From: Methylobacterium sp. C25
GTDB lineage: Bacteria; Pseudomonadota; Alphaproteobacteria; Rhizobiales; Beijerinckiaceae
Direction: 5' to 3'
Assembly (NCBI RefSeq): GCF_021352225.1
Contig: NZ_JAAUVI010000003.1
Coordinates: 1 to 64,000, forward strand
DNA length: 64,000 nucleotides
Positions within the stretch are counted from its first letter, which is position 1. The number at the start of each line of letters is the position of its first letter. This document shows, one piece after another, positions 1-8,300 of this stretch. Both the position numbers and the translations under genes were made by a program. The notes below the pieces were generated by a model. It searched no databases and was not told the origin of the DNA. It saw nothing but the letters and a program-made list of their open reading frames with translations.

Positions 1-303
1 CAGGACGGCCTTGCCCTCCATCACCGGCTTCGAGGCCAGCGGGCCGATATCGCCGAGGCCGAGCACGGCCGTGCCGTTCGAGAGCACGGCGACGAGGTTC
101 TGGCGGATGGTGAGGGTGGCGGCCTCCTGCGGATCCTCGTGGATCGCCATGCAGGCGGCGGCGACGCCAGGAGAATACGCCAGCGCCAGATCGCGCTGGT
201 TGCCAAGCGGCTTCGTCGCCTGGATCTCAAGCTTCCCTGGTCGCGGCAGGCGGTGATAGACGAGCGCTCCGGCCTTCAGATCTTCGGACATAGTATCGGC
301 CAT
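1..303 (-). CDS. maeB: Malic enzyme, N-terminal part (3' end beyond window)
   Basis: The first 101 residues of a malic enzyme are visible; the rest lies beyond the left edge. Malic enzyme decarboxylates malate to pyruvate with NADP or NAD. The start ([12 protein letters not shown]) follows a GGGAGGA ribosome site. The sequence contains [31 protein letters not shown] and [15 protein letters not shown], the standard N-terminal landmarks of bacterial MaeB/DME enzymes. These often continue into a C-terminal phosphotransacetylase-like domain, which cannot be checked here. It lies downstream of and codirectional with bhcD. I infer that it could convert C4 acid made by the beta-hydroxyaspartate cycle to pyruvate. 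The family call is firm, the coupling is inference. Confidence 0.88.
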   Translation of the reverse strand, partial: MADTMSEDLKAGALVYHRLPRPGKLEIQATKPLGNQRDLALAYSPGVAAACMAIHEDPQEAATLTIRQNLVAVLSNGTAVLGLGDIGPLASKPVMEGKAVL

Positions 304-519
304 GGCTTCCTCCCAACGCTTTGGTCGTTGATAAATTCGTATTCTTTTATTACGAAAATTGGCACGCCAACAAAATAAAACTCAGTAATACATTTCTATA
401 TAATTAGAATTCATTCAAATCTTAGCGTAGTTCCTCAATATTGTTGAAAGTCAGACGCATTATCTTGGATTAGATCCGGATGCTCAGAAGAGGCGTACGC
501 CCCTTCTGAACAATTTCCG
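304..519. other. AT-rich spacer between bhcD and malic enzyme gene
   Basis: About 215 bases, clearly more AT-rich than the neighbouring genes, with no credible ORF. It should hold the malic enzyme promoter. An 11-base string TTAGAATTCAT at 404-414 recurs at 9504-9514, just upstream of the second aminotransferase gene. No clear hairpin terminator after bhcD is visible. Confidence 0.45.
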
Positions 520-1485
520 TCAAAAATCGACGTTGATTGCGACGCCCTTCGCTATGGCGGCGTCGACTGCAGCCGATGCGACCGCGAGATCCTGAAGGCC
601 CACCCCCGTCCCATCGAACAGGGTGATCTCGTCGTCCCGGCGACGACCTGGATGCGTGCCGTTGATGACAGCTCCGATTTCAGTGATCGCCTCTGCTGTC
701 AGCAGGCCGCTACTGACGGCATGCTGCGCCTCGCCAATCGTAACCGACTGAGCGATCTCGTCGGTGAAGATGCTGGCCTTCCCGAGGAGCTCGGCTTCGA
801 CCTCCTGCTTGCCCTTGGTATCGGTGCCCATGCAGGCGAGATGGGTCCCGGGACGGACCTGCGCCGCTTTGAGGATCGGCGAGAAGGACGACGTGATGGT
901 AACGATCACGTCGGCTTGGGCGCCGAGTTCGTCCAGATCGACGGCTTCGAAGGGCAAGCCTTTCTCCGCGGCAACCGCTTCGAGCCGGCTCAGCGCCGCG
1001 GGCTCGATGTTCCAGCCGACGATCTTCTCAAAGCGGCGCTGCTCGAGTGCAGCCCTCAGCTGGAAAGTCGATTGATGCCCAGCGCCGATCATGCCGAGGA
1101 CACGTGCGTCGGATCGCGCAAGATGCTTGATCGAGACCGCCGAAGCCGCCGCCGTGCGCAACGCCGTCAGCAAGTTACCGCCAACCACGGCGCGGCAGCG
1201 GCCCGTATCGGCGTCGAACAAGAAGATCGTCGATTGGTGATTGGTCAGACCCTTGTCGAGGTTGCCCGGCCAGAAGCCTCCCGACTTGAGCCCTAGCGCC
1301 AGGCTCTCGCGGTCGAAGCCCGACTTGAAGCCGTAGAGCGCATCCGCATGCCCGATGGCCTCGCGGATGACCGGGAAGTTGTAGGCCGATCGCCGCGCCA
1401 TAGAGGCAAATACCCGCTCGACCGCGACGAAGCATTCGCTGGACGAGACGAGTTCGGCGATCCGGAATTCAGGGACAATGATCAT
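520..1485 (-). CDS. bhcD: Iminosuccinate reductase BhcD (ornithine cyclodeaminase/mu-crystallin family)
   Basis: This 321-residue protein belongs to the ornithine cyclodeaminase/mu-crystallin family. It has GLKSGG near residues 65-70, the conserved NLLTALRTAAAS stretch near 104-115, and a Rossmann loop GMIGAGHQS at 131-139. In the beta-hydroxyaspartate cycle BhcD reduces iminosuccinate to L-aspartate with NAD(P)H, closing the cycle by regenerating the amino donor for BhcA. Sequence alone would allow any OCD-family reaction. The assignment rests on position: it is the last gene of a four-gene operon whose other members match BhcA, BhcB and BhcC in family and order. The gap to bhcC is about 60 bases, and the start follows a GAGGAA site. 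Confidence 0.88.
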   Translation of the reverse strand: MIIVPEFRIAELVSSSECFVAVERVFASMARRSAYNFPVIREAIGHADALYGFKSGFDRESLALGLKSGGFWPGNLDKGLTNHQSTIFLFDADTGRCRAVVGGNLLTALRTAAASAVSIKHLARSDARVLGMIGAGHQSTFQLRAALEQRRFEKIVGWNIEPAALSRLEAVAAEKGLPFEAVDLDELGAQADVIVTITSSFSPILKAAQVRPGTHLACMGTDTKGKQEVEAELLGKASIFTDEIAQSVTIGEAQHAVSSGLLTAEAITEIGAVINGTHPGRRRDDEITLFDGTGVGLQDLAVASAAVDAAIAKGVAINVDF

Positions 1486-1545
1486 AGGCGTTCCTCGGGC
1501 GTGCCGTGCCGGAGCATCATGTCCGACACGGCTTTGAGCGACGAC

Positions 1546-2709
1546 TTAGTAGGCTTTACCGCGGGCCGAGATCGGCCAAAGGGTCTCGACCTTGCCGTCG
1601 CGTACGCCGACGTACCAATCGTGGACGTTGCAGGTCGGATCGCAATGACCGGGAACCAGACGGAGCTTCTCGTTGATCTTGAGAACGCCGCCCGTATCCT
1701 CGACGACGCCATGCTCGTCCGAACACTTGATATACTTCACGTCGTCGCGACCGAACACGAAAGGCAGCCCGCTATCGACCGACTGTGCCTTGAGACCCGC
1801 ATCGACCACAGCGAGGTGCTGCTTGGCGTGGCTCATCACCGAGGTGAGCAGAAAGAGGGCGTTCTCCCACTCGCCGCCGTCGATGCGCTTCCCGTCCTTG
1901 TCCAGGATGCGCCCGTAATCGGCATCCATGAAGGCGTAGGACCCACACTGAAGCTCGTTGAACACGCCTGAATTCGACTCGAAGTAGTACGAGCCGGTAC
2001 CGCCGCCCGAGACGAGCTCCGGCTTGAGGTCGATCGCGGTCAGGGCGTCCACCGCATCCCGGACCTGGGCGATAGCGGCGTCGAGCTTGGCCTTGCGGTC
2101 TACGTAGCTGTCGATGTGCTGCATGGCGCCCTGGTAGGCCTGCAGGCCGGCGAAGCGGAGCCCTGGAGCCGCGGCGATCGCGCGGGCGATCTCGACCACG
2201 GCCTCGGTGGTCTTCACGCCACAGCGGCCGGCGCCGCAATCGATCTCGACGAAGCAGTTGAGCGTCGTCCCATGCTTCTGCGCCGCTGCCGACAACTCGG
2301 CGACGTTCAACAGATCATCCACGCAGACGACGATCCGGCCGCCGAATTTGGGCAGCCGAGCGAGGCGGTCGATCTTGGCCGGGTTGCGCACCTGGTTCGA
2401 AACGAGGATGTCCTCGATGCCGGCGCGGGCGAAGACCTCGGCCTCGGAGACCTTCTGGCAGCAGACGCCAATCGCGCCGCCGAGCTTCATCTGAAGCTTC
2501 AGGACGTCGACCGACTTGTGCATCTTGCCATGGGCGCGGTGGCGCATGCCGTGCGCCTTGGCGTAGGCGCCCATCTTCTCGATGTTGCGTTCCAGTGCGT
2601 CCAGATCGAGCACTAGGCACGGCGTCTGGATGTCCGCCTCGTTCATGCCCGGCAGAGCAGGAACATCAAAGCCGACTTCCAAGTCGGCAAGCTTCACGTG
2701 AGTATTCAT
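1546..2709 (-). CDS. bhcC: beta-Hydroxyaspartate aldolase BhcC (D-threonine aldolase family)
   Basis: A 387-residue PLP enzyme of the alanine-racemase-fold D-threonine aldolase (DSD1) family. The PLP lysine lies in HGKMHKS (about K62). The C-terminal metal-binding His and Cys of this family appear as PGHCDPTCNVHD. In the cycle BhcC condenses glyoxylate with glycine to (2R,3S)-beta-hydroxyaspartate. I place the start at the ATG at 2709 (MNTHVKLADLE), which follows a GGGAGGAA site in the 11-base gap after bhcB. An in-frame start seven codons upstream would run into bhcB. The family is certain; the exact substrate follows from the operon. Confidence 0.9.
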   Translation of the reverse strand: MNTHVKLADLEVGFDVPALPGMNEADIQTPCLVLDLDALERNIEKMGAYAKAHGMRHRAHGKMHKSVDVLKLQMKLGGAIGVCCQKVSEAEVFARAGIEDILVSNQVRNPAKIDRLARLPKFGGRIVVCVDDLLNVAELSAAAQKHGTTLNCFVEIDCGAGRCGVKTTEAVVEIARAIAAAPGLRFAGLQAYQGAMQHIDSYVDRKAKLDAAIAQVRDAVDALTAIDLKPELVSGGGTGSYYFESNSGVFNELQCGSYAFMDADYGRILDKDGKRIDGGEWENALFLLTSVMSHAKQHLAVVDAGLKAQSVDSGLPFVFGRDDVKYIKCSDEHGVVEDTGGVLKINEKLRLVPGHCDPTCNVHDWYVGVRDGKVETLWPISARGKAY

Positions 2710-2720
2710 GAAATTCCTCC

Positions 2721-3686
2721 CTAGTTCCATGGCAATTTGTCGAGGTCGACGTTGCCGCCGGTAATGATCAATCCGACACGTTTCCCGGCGAAGACCTCTG
2801 AATTTTTAAGAACTGCGGCCAGCGTGACGGCGCTCGAGGGCTCCATCACGATCTTCAAGCGTTTCCAGATCAGCTTCATTGCGGCGACGATCTCTTCTTC
2901 GGAGACCGTCTGGATGTCGGCCACGTGGCTGCGAATGAAGTGCCAGGTCAGTTCCTTCAACGGCACTTTGAGACCGTCAGCGACGGTGTCGGGCGCATCA
3001 TCAGCGATGATGTGCCCTGCCCTGAAGCTTCTGAATGCGTCGTCGGCCTGCTGCGGCTCGGCAGCAAAAACTTCGACATGCGGGGCCAGATTGGACAACG
3101 TCAGGCAGGTGCCGGAGATCATGCCTCCACCACCGATCGGGGCGATGACCGCATCGAGCCCCTCGACCTGTTCGATCAGCTCAGCCGAGCAGGTCGCCTG
3201 GCCTGCGATGACGCGGTGGTCGTTGTAAGGATGAACGAACTCGGCACCACTTTCGGCGACCACCTCGGCAAAGACAGCTTCTCGGCTCGATGTAGACGGT
3301 TCGCACTCGACGACCCGTGCCCCGTATCCCGCCACTGCGTCCTTCTTCGCCTGCGGCGCGGTCCGCGGCATGACCACCGTGCACGGGATGCCGCGACGAC
3401 CTGCTGCATAGGACAGACAGCTGCCGTGATTGCCGCTCGAGTGGGTGGCAACTCCTCTCCGAGCCTGCTGCTCCGAGAGGCCGAACACCGCGTTCGAAGC
3501 ACCACGCGCCTTGAATGCGCCAGCCTTCTGCAGGTTCTCGCACTTGAAGAACAGCTCCGCCCCTGTGAGCTCGTTCAACATTCGCGAGGTCAGAACGGGC
3601 GTACGGTGAATGTAGGGAGCGATACGCTCACGCGCCGCCAACATGTCGGCCAAGGTTGGGATGTAGAAGGTTCCTTCGGGCGTCAT
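2721..3686 (-). CDS. bhcB: beta-Hydroxyaspartate dehydratase BhcB (serine/threonine dehydratase family)
   Basis: A 321-residue fold-type II PLP dehydratase similar to threonine dehydratase, serine racemase and hydroxyaspartate dehydratase. The lysine is in GAFKARGA (K59). The substrate loop is SSGNHGS and the phosphate-binding glycine loop is GGGGMISG. BhcB removes water from beta-hydroxyaspartate to give iminosuccinate, the substrate of BhcD. Its start overlaps the stop of bhcA in an ATGA junction, implying translational coupling. There is no C-terminal ACT domain, unlike biosynthetic IlvA. That fits a catabolic enzyme. Confidence 0.9.
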   Translation of the reverse strand: MTPEGTFYIPTLADMLAARERIAPYIHRTPVLTSRMLNELTGAELFFKCENLQKAGAFKARGASNAVFGLSEQQARRGVATHSSGNHGSCLSYAAGRRGIPCTVVMPRTAPQAKKDAVAGYGARVVECEPSTSSREAVFAEVVAESGAEFVHPYNDHRVIAGQATCSAELIEQVEGLDAVIAPIGGGGMISGTCLTLSNLAPHVEVFAAEPQQADDAFRSFRAGHIIADDAPDTVADGLKVPLKELTWHFIRSHVADIQTVSEEEIVAAMKLIWKRLKIVMEPSSAVTLAAVLKNSEVFAGKRVGLIITGGNVDLDKLPWN

Positions 3687-4873
3687 GCCGCTCTCCTCTG
3701 CCCTGCACCAATGCCCCGCCGATAATGATCCTGGGCCGCGGCAACGCCGGATCCGAGTCTGACCGGAAGCCCGAGATCGACGAGGACCATCTCAGCGGTA
3801 GCGATGCCGGACAGGGTCATGACCTCAGTCAGGCTGCCCAGATGTCCGATGCGAAACACCTTGCCGGCGACCTCACCGAGCCCAGTGCCGAACGAGACCC
3901 CATAGGCATTCAGCGCGTGTGATACGACGAGGTTGGCATCAAAGCCGTTCGGCATACGGATGGCGCTGACAGTGTCCGAATAGAGTTCGGGGCGGGCGGC
4001 GCAGAGGCTAAGCCCCCAGGCCGCGACGGCGTTGCGAACGCCCTCGGCGATCCGGAAATGCCGGGCAAAGACGTTGTCGAGCCCCTCTGCGAGCAGCATG
4101 TCGCCGGCGACACGCAGCCCGTTCAGCAATCCGACCGGCGGAGTGTATGGATATCCGTTGCCGCGATAGGCTTCGCGCATCGCGCGCAGATCGAAGAAGC
4201 TGCGGGGAAGCCGGGCGGTTTCCGTGGCGGCCAAAGCTCGCCGGGACAAGCCCACGATCGCAAGTCCGGGCGGCAGCATGAAGCCCTTCTGGCTCCCGGT
4301 GACGGCGACATCGACGCCCCATTCATCCATCCGGAAATCCATACAGCCGACCGAGCTGACCCCGTCGACGAACAGGAAAGCCGGGTGTCCCGCCGCATCA
4401 ACCGCCCGGCGCAGACCGGCGATGTCGGAGCGGACGCCGGTGGCGGTCTCGTTGTGCGTGGCGAGGACTGCCTTGATCTGATACTGCTGGTCGGCAGCAA
4501 GGATCTCTTCGATCCGATCGACGGGAATGCCCTCTCCCCAGGCCTGGGGAACGATCCTCACGTCGAGACCGTGACGCTGGCACATCTCGATCCAGCGTTG
4601 GCTGAACCTCCCGTGCAATGTCGCAAGAACCGTGTCGCCGGGCGACAGAACATTGGTGACGGCCGTTTCCCATCCGCCGGTACCGGTCGATGGGAATACG
4701 AAGATCTCCGCTTGGGTAGTCTTCAAAACGCGCTGCACGGCCTCCAGCGCTGGGTTCAGGATGTCTCCGAACAAAGCGCTTCGATGGTCGATCGTCGGCA
4801 TGTCGACCGCCTTGCGGATGACATCCGGAATATTGGTGGGCCCGGGAATGAAGATCGGGTTTTGCGTACTCAT
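3683..4873 (-). CDS. bhcA: Aspartate-glyoxylate aminotransferase BhcA (class V)
   Basis: A 396-residue class V aminotransferase of the serine-glyoxylate/alanine-glyoxylate group. Landmarks are FIPGPTNIPD, PSTGTGGWE, THNETATGV, FVDGVSS and the PLP lysine in GSQKGFMLPPG (K196). BhcA transfers the amino group of aspartate to glyoxylate, giving oxaloacetate and glycine. Oxaloacetate is the net product of the cycle and glycine feeds BhcC. The start chosen (MSTQNPIF) lies at 4873 after GAGGACAGG; an in-frame ATG 11 codons upstream has no better context. It is the first gene of the operon, divergent from bhcR. The paralogue at 8301-9476 shares the same landmarks. Confidence 0.9.
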   Translation of the reverse strand: MSTQNPIFIPGPTNIPDVIRKAVDMPTIDHRSALFGDILNPALEAVQRVLKTTQAEIFVFPSTGTGGWETAVTNVLSPGDTVLATLHGRFSQRWIEMCQRHGLDVRIVPQAWGEGIPVDRIEEILAADQQYQIKAVLATHNETATGVRSDIAGLRRAVDAAGHPAFLFVDGVSSVGCMDFRMDEWGVDVAVTGSQKGFMLPPGLAIVGLSRRALAATETARLPRSFFDLRAMREAYRGNGYPYTPPVGLLNGLRVAGDMLLAEGLDNVFARHFRIAEGVRNAVAAWGLSLCAARPELYSDTVSAIRMPNGFDANLVVSHALNAYGVSFGTGLGEVAGKVFRIGHLGSLTEVMTLSGIATAEMVLVDLGLPVRLGSGVAAAQDHYRRGIGAGQRRAA

Positions 4874-5062
4874 TTGCCTGTCCTCGTCGTTACCGAGAGC
4901 TAGCACACGTAATCTTCCGGATAAATTTTTTTAGATTCATTATTCATTTTTGCGTTCAGCAGTAATTTTGCTTTATTAACAAAGATTTGTATTTTTTCAC
5001 AGGCAGAAATCGAATTTCATAGAGAGCTTTTTATTCGCAGCGAAACTGCCTATGGGAGCGGA
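4874..5062. promoter_or_regulatory. Divergent bhcA / bhcR control region
   Basis: A 189-base AT-rich region between divergent genes, the expected binding zone of the IclR regulator BhcR. It holds the tandem motif ATTCATTATTCATTTTTGCG (4935-4954), pieces of which recur at 9542-9556 and 10460-10469. It also holds a perfect odd palindrome TTCGC-A-GCGAA at 5034-5044, 18 bases before the bhcR start. The role is known in relatives (BhcR responds to glyoxylate); the exact sites are inference. Confidence 0.6.
5034..5044. promoter_or_regulatory. Candidate operator palindrome in front of bhcR
   Basis: Perfect inverted repeat TTCGC A GCGAA within ATTCGCAGCGAAAC. Its position directly ahead of the bhcR ribosome site suits autoregulation. 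Binding is not shown. Confidence 0.35.
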
Positions 5063-5872
5063 ATGGAAAAGCAAATTCGCCGACGGGGACGTCCCAAAAA
5101 CATCGTCCCGACACAGCCAGCCGGGGGCATTCAATCTCTCGATCGAGCACTCGATGTGCTGGAAGCTCTCGCCAAGCACGATGGCGTGACGCTCACGGAG
5201 CTTTCCGACCATCTGCGGCAATCCACGGCGACGATGCACCGGGTTCTCGCCTCGCTCGAACGACGCCAATACGTCGAGATCAATCCGGAGCGGCAGGAGT
5301 GGTTCGTTGGGCCCGAGGCGTTTCGGCTCGGCTCGGCCTTCCTGAGGCACACGAACATCGTCGAACGTAGCCGATCGGTCATGCGGGACCTCGTCGCGAA
5401 GACCGGCGAGACTTCCAATTTGGGTGTCGAGCGCGAAGGTGTGGTTTTGTTCGTCAGCCAGATGGAGACCCCGGAAACGATCCGCGCCTTCATTCCTCCC
5501 GGTACCAAGTCGCCGCTTCACGCCTCCGGGATCGGGAAGGCGTTGTTGAGTTCCTTCGACGACGCGCGGCTGGACAGGTTCGTCAAGACAGCGCGCTTCA
5601 CGCGCTTCACCGAACGAACGATCGCCAACCCCGAGCAGCTCCGCGCCGTCGTCGAGCAGATCCGGGTGACGGGGTATGCCCTCGATGACGAAGAGAGGAC
5701 TGTCGGGATGCGGTGCGTTGCCGCTGCCATCCATGACGCCTCCGGAGAAGCGGTGGCAGGCATTTCGATCTCCGGTCCGACGATCAGGATTCCCGATGCC
5801 AAAATCCAACAGATCGGGGCTTGGCTGACCAGCGCCGCAAAGGATGTTTCGCGGCGACTGGGCGCCGCGTAG
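5063..5872 (+). CDS. bhcR: IclR-family regulator BhcR
   Basis: A 269-residue IclR-type regulator. Residues 25-85 form the winged helix (SLDRALDVLEAL, TLTELSDHLRQSTATMHRVL). The rest is the IclR effector domain, with SPLHASGIGKALL and the typical C-terminal GISISGP. It is divergent from bhcABCD, as in the described beta-hydroxyaspartate cycle clusters, where BhcR controls the operon and its DNA binding is modulated by glyoxylate. A good ribosome site (GGGAG) lies five bases before the ATG. The N-terminal basic patch RRRGRPKN is an AT-hook-like extension ahead of the HTH. Confidence 0.9.
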   Translation: MEKQIRRRGRPKNIVPTQPAGGIQSLDRALDVLEALAKHDGVTLTELSDHLRQSTATMHRVLASLERRQYVEINPERQEWFVGPEAFRLGSAFLRHTNIVERSRSVMRDLVAKTGETSNLGVEREGVVLFVSQMETPETIRAFIPPGTKSPLHASGIGKALLSSFDDARLDRFVKTARFTRFTERTIANPEQLRAVVEQIRVTGYALDDEERTVGMRCVAAAIHDASGEAVAGISISGPTIRIPDAKIQQIGAWLTSAAKDVSRRLGAA

Positions 5873-5923
5873 CAATCCCTCCCGACCAATTGCACTCGCA
5901 GAGATCATTGAAGCAGCTCTGCA

Positions 5924-6667
5924 TCACGAGACGGAATAGGTCGCGACCAGGATGTCTCGGAAGCCAACGAACGCAGGATCAACGGCCGTGATTGGGCTGA
6001 CACCGTGCTGCAGCCGGTGATCATCGACGACGATCGTCTCCATAGGTTGCCGCATCTGGAGCTGTGCCACTGCCGAACCCGTGTCATCGACGATCGTCGT
6101 CAGGCCACCCGCGACGTTCTCCCGGCTCACAAGCATCATGACTACCCAGTCGACGCCGTCTCGATGCATGCCTTCGGGTGTCGGCAGACCGTAGTCCTGG
6201 CCCGTGACCTCGATGCGAAACTGGTGCAGTTCGATGGCCCAGGCCGACGCCGCAAGGTCGCCACGGCACTCCTCGAAAGCCGGCAAGAAGGCCGTGAGAA
6301 TCTTCAATGTCAGCGGATCGCTCGCGACATCGGACGTCACAGATGCGAATGGACGGTCGATTCCTCCGTTGAGGTGATTGAACGCCTTGGCTTGGTAATG
6401 CGGCCGGTCGGGCTGTCGCTCGATACCGCCGTCGAAGCTTCGGAAGACAGCGTGCCGGCGCCGCCGGTACTCGCCACCATCGCGCATGTACGCGTCTTTC
6501 TCGAGCGTCGACCAAGTGCTGGCAAATCGGGGCCAGCCGGATAGCGCGGACGTTCCCAGGCGTTGCTGCATCGCGTCGGGACCGAGATAGACGAAGCCGT
6601 CTGCGGCAAGGTTAGCCGCAAGATTGCCATTGTCCGGAAACTCGGTCGGGCGGCGTTGCGTCAGCAT
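5924..6667 (-). CDS. Isoleucine-dioxygenase-like 2OG/Fe(II) oxygenase
   Basis: A 247-residue protein resembling the 2-oxoglutarate/Fe(II) dioxygenases of the L-isoleucine 4-dioxygenase (IDO) type. The metal triad is visible as H168-R-D170 and H221 (RLQHGVSP). The 2OG-binding arginine is likely in GFRDILVATYS (R237). The stretch PMETIVVDDHRLQHGVSP matches the IDO pattern closely. Known members hydroxylate free aliphatic amino acids, coupled to decarboxylation of 2-oxoglutarate. It is the last gene of a minus-strand cluster with an MFS carrier and a glyoxylate-type aminotransferase, and it converges on bhcR. The start follows GAGGATC. I infer hydroxylation of an amino acid or a related C4-C6 acid; the substrate is unknown. 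Confidence 0.8.
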   Translation of the reverse strand: MLTQRRPTEFPDNGNLAANLAADGFVYLGPDAMQQRLGTSALSGWPRFASTWSTLEKDAYMRDGGEYRRRRHAVFRSFDGGIERQPDRPHYQAKAFNHLNGGIDRPFASVTSDVASDPLTLKILTAFLPAFEECRGDLAASAWAIELHQFRIEVTGQDYGLPTPEGMHRDGVDWVVMMLVSRENVAGGLTTIVDDTGSAVAQLQMRQPMETIVVDDHRLQHGVSPITAVDPAFVGFRDILVATYSVS

Positions 6668-6839
6668 CGCGATCCTCGAAGGCGCCGGTAAACTGATGGA
6701 CCGTTCCGGTCGGAGCCACGTCTACAGGTCGTTTGAAGTTCGGGTTGGCAGCATTCAAGCCGTGCCGCCAACCCCACGCTTTCATTCTTTGAGCGAAGCA
6801 TTCCTGCTTGGCCGCAAGGATGAGCGCTTTCGCGTTCAT
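6612..6839 (-). CDS. Small ORF between MFS gene and dioxygenase, unknown
   Basis: A 75-residue ORF starting six bases after the MFS stop and overlapping the first 56 bases of the dioxygenase in another frame. An AGAGAGG ribosome-like site is only 1-2 bases before the ATG, which is unusually tight. The N-terminal part (MNAKALILAAKQE, then FAQRMKAWGWRHG) looks like a plausible helix. The C-terminal third lies in the overlap and looks like low-complexity shadow sequence. It could be a real coupled gene, a decayed remnant or noise. I do not recognise a family. Confidence 0.35.
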   Translation of the reverse strand: MNAKALILAAKQECFAQRMKAWGWRHGLNAANPNFKRPVDVAPTGTVHQFTGAFEDRDADATPPDRVSGQWQSCG

Positions 6840-6845
6840 GCCTCT

Positions 6846-8141
6846 CTACTCAGCCGGGACGCCCTTCAATGCGGTGCCAGGCGCGTCCTCAAACGGCCGC
6901 TCTGGATGCATGGTGAACGCCATGACTGCACCGAGAACGAGCAGACCAATGGAGCCGGCAAACGGCAGGATCCAATTGCCCGTCACATCGACGATCCAGC
7001 CGAAGGTCAGGGGCGAAACGATCGCCGCAAATGCCGAACCGAAGTTCATGAGTCCGCTTGCCGTTCCCGCATATTGCGGCGCGATATCCATCGGGACCGA
7101 CCATATCGGACCGATGACCAATTCGAGGAAGAAGAAGCCGGCGCTCAGAAGTAGCGCGACGTAAGTGAGATCCCTGGTGAAGAAGACGCCAGCGAGGCTT
7201 GCCGCGGCTCCCAACATCCCCACGCAGATGACGTTCCGGCGCGCTCTCTGCAAGTCTCCCGTCTTCTTCAAGATACGGTCCGAGACCACGCCGCCGAGGG
7301 TGTCGCCAATGACGCCCGCAAAGAACACACCGGAGGCGAACAGTGCCGAATTCTTGATGTCCAGGCCATAGCCGTCCTTGAAGAACGACGGCAGCCAGTT
7401 GAGGTACAACCAGAGCGACCAACCGTAGCAGAAGTATGTAATCGTCACTGGCGCCATGCGAGGCACGAGGCGCCCCCACGGAACTGGATTCTTGGGGCCA
7501 GCAGCTTTAGCCTCGCGTACGGGAAGCCGATCAAGATCGTCTTGAGTGATATCCTTATGGTTGCGAGGATCGTCACGATAATAAAAGTACCAGACCGCCA
7601 CCCATACAAAGCTAAGAACGCCGAGCACTACGAACGCGCCGCGCCAGCCGATATGCATCATCATCACCACGACGAGCGGCGGGGTTACAGCGTTGCCGAA
7701 GCGAGCGAATGAATGGGTTATCCCTTGCGCAAAGCCGCGTTGATCCTTGGGCACCCATGATTGCATCGCCCTCGTCGCGGTCGGAAAGGTCGCGCCCTCA
7801 CCGAAGCCAAGGATGAAGCGGACCAGAAAGAGCGACACCACGCCGCCCACGAAGCCGGTGGCAATGGTCGATGCCGCCCAAACGAGGCCGCAGATGAACA
7901 GCGTTCGCCGAGCGCCCCACTTGTCGGCCATCGCGCCGCCGATGATCTGGAAGACCGCATAAGGATAGGCGAATGCGGAGAAGATCAGGCCGAGCTGGGT
8001 ATTGGTCAATCCCAGTTCGGCTTTAATCGCGGGCGCTGCTGTACCAACATTCACTCTATCTACGTATGTGATAAAGTACATCAGGCATAACAGGAACAGT
8101 ATCATTCCCGGCGCTGTGACACGACGTGGTATCGTGATCAT
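6846..8141 (-). CDS. MFS transporter, anion:cation symporter (ACS) type
   Basis: A 431-residue, 12-helix major facilitator protein. Features of the ACS family (hexuronates, tartrate, 4-hydroxyphenylacetate, phthalate) are MYFITYVDRVNVGTAAPAIK in helix 1, GGAMADKWGARR between helices 2 and 3, and RFILGFGEGATFPTATRAM in helix 4. These carriers import organic anions with protons. A GGAGGAA site precedes the start. It sits between the glyoxylate-type aminotransferase and the dioxygenase, so the likely cargo is a carboxylate or amino-acid derivative processed by those enzymes. The substrate is inference only. Confidence 0.88.
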   Translation of the reverse strand: MITIPRRVTAPGMILFLLCLMYFITYVDRVNVGTAAPAIKAELGLTNTQLGLIFSAFAYPYAVFQIIGGAMADKWGARRTLFICGLVWAASTIATGFVGGVVSLFLVRFILGFGEGATFPTATRAMQSWVPKDQRGFAQGITHSFARFGNAVTPPLVVVMMMHIGWRGAFVVLGVLSFVWVAVWYFYYRDDPRNHKDITQDDLDRLPVREAKAAGPKNPVPWGRLVPRMAPVTITYFCYGWSLWLYLNWLPSFFKDGYGLDIKNSALFASGVFFAGVIGDTLGGVVSDRILKKTGDLQRARRNVICVGMLGAAASLAGVFFTRDLTYVALLLSAGFFFLELVIGPIWSVPMDIAPQYAGTASGLMNFGSAFAAIVSPLTFGWIVDVTGNWILPFAGSIGLLVLGAVMAFTMHPERPFEDAPGTALKGVPAE

Positions 8142-8300
8142 GTCGTTTCCTCCGATGACAGGATCGCGAAGGCTTCGGTCTTGATGCCAAGCTCGACGCG
8201 GATGGATCTCAAGCAGTCAGCCGCTATCGGTCGCCCGGTCGATTGGCCGGGCGCGTCCGATCGATTGTTCTTGCTCTCAGCCGAATTCCAGGCCGGCCGC

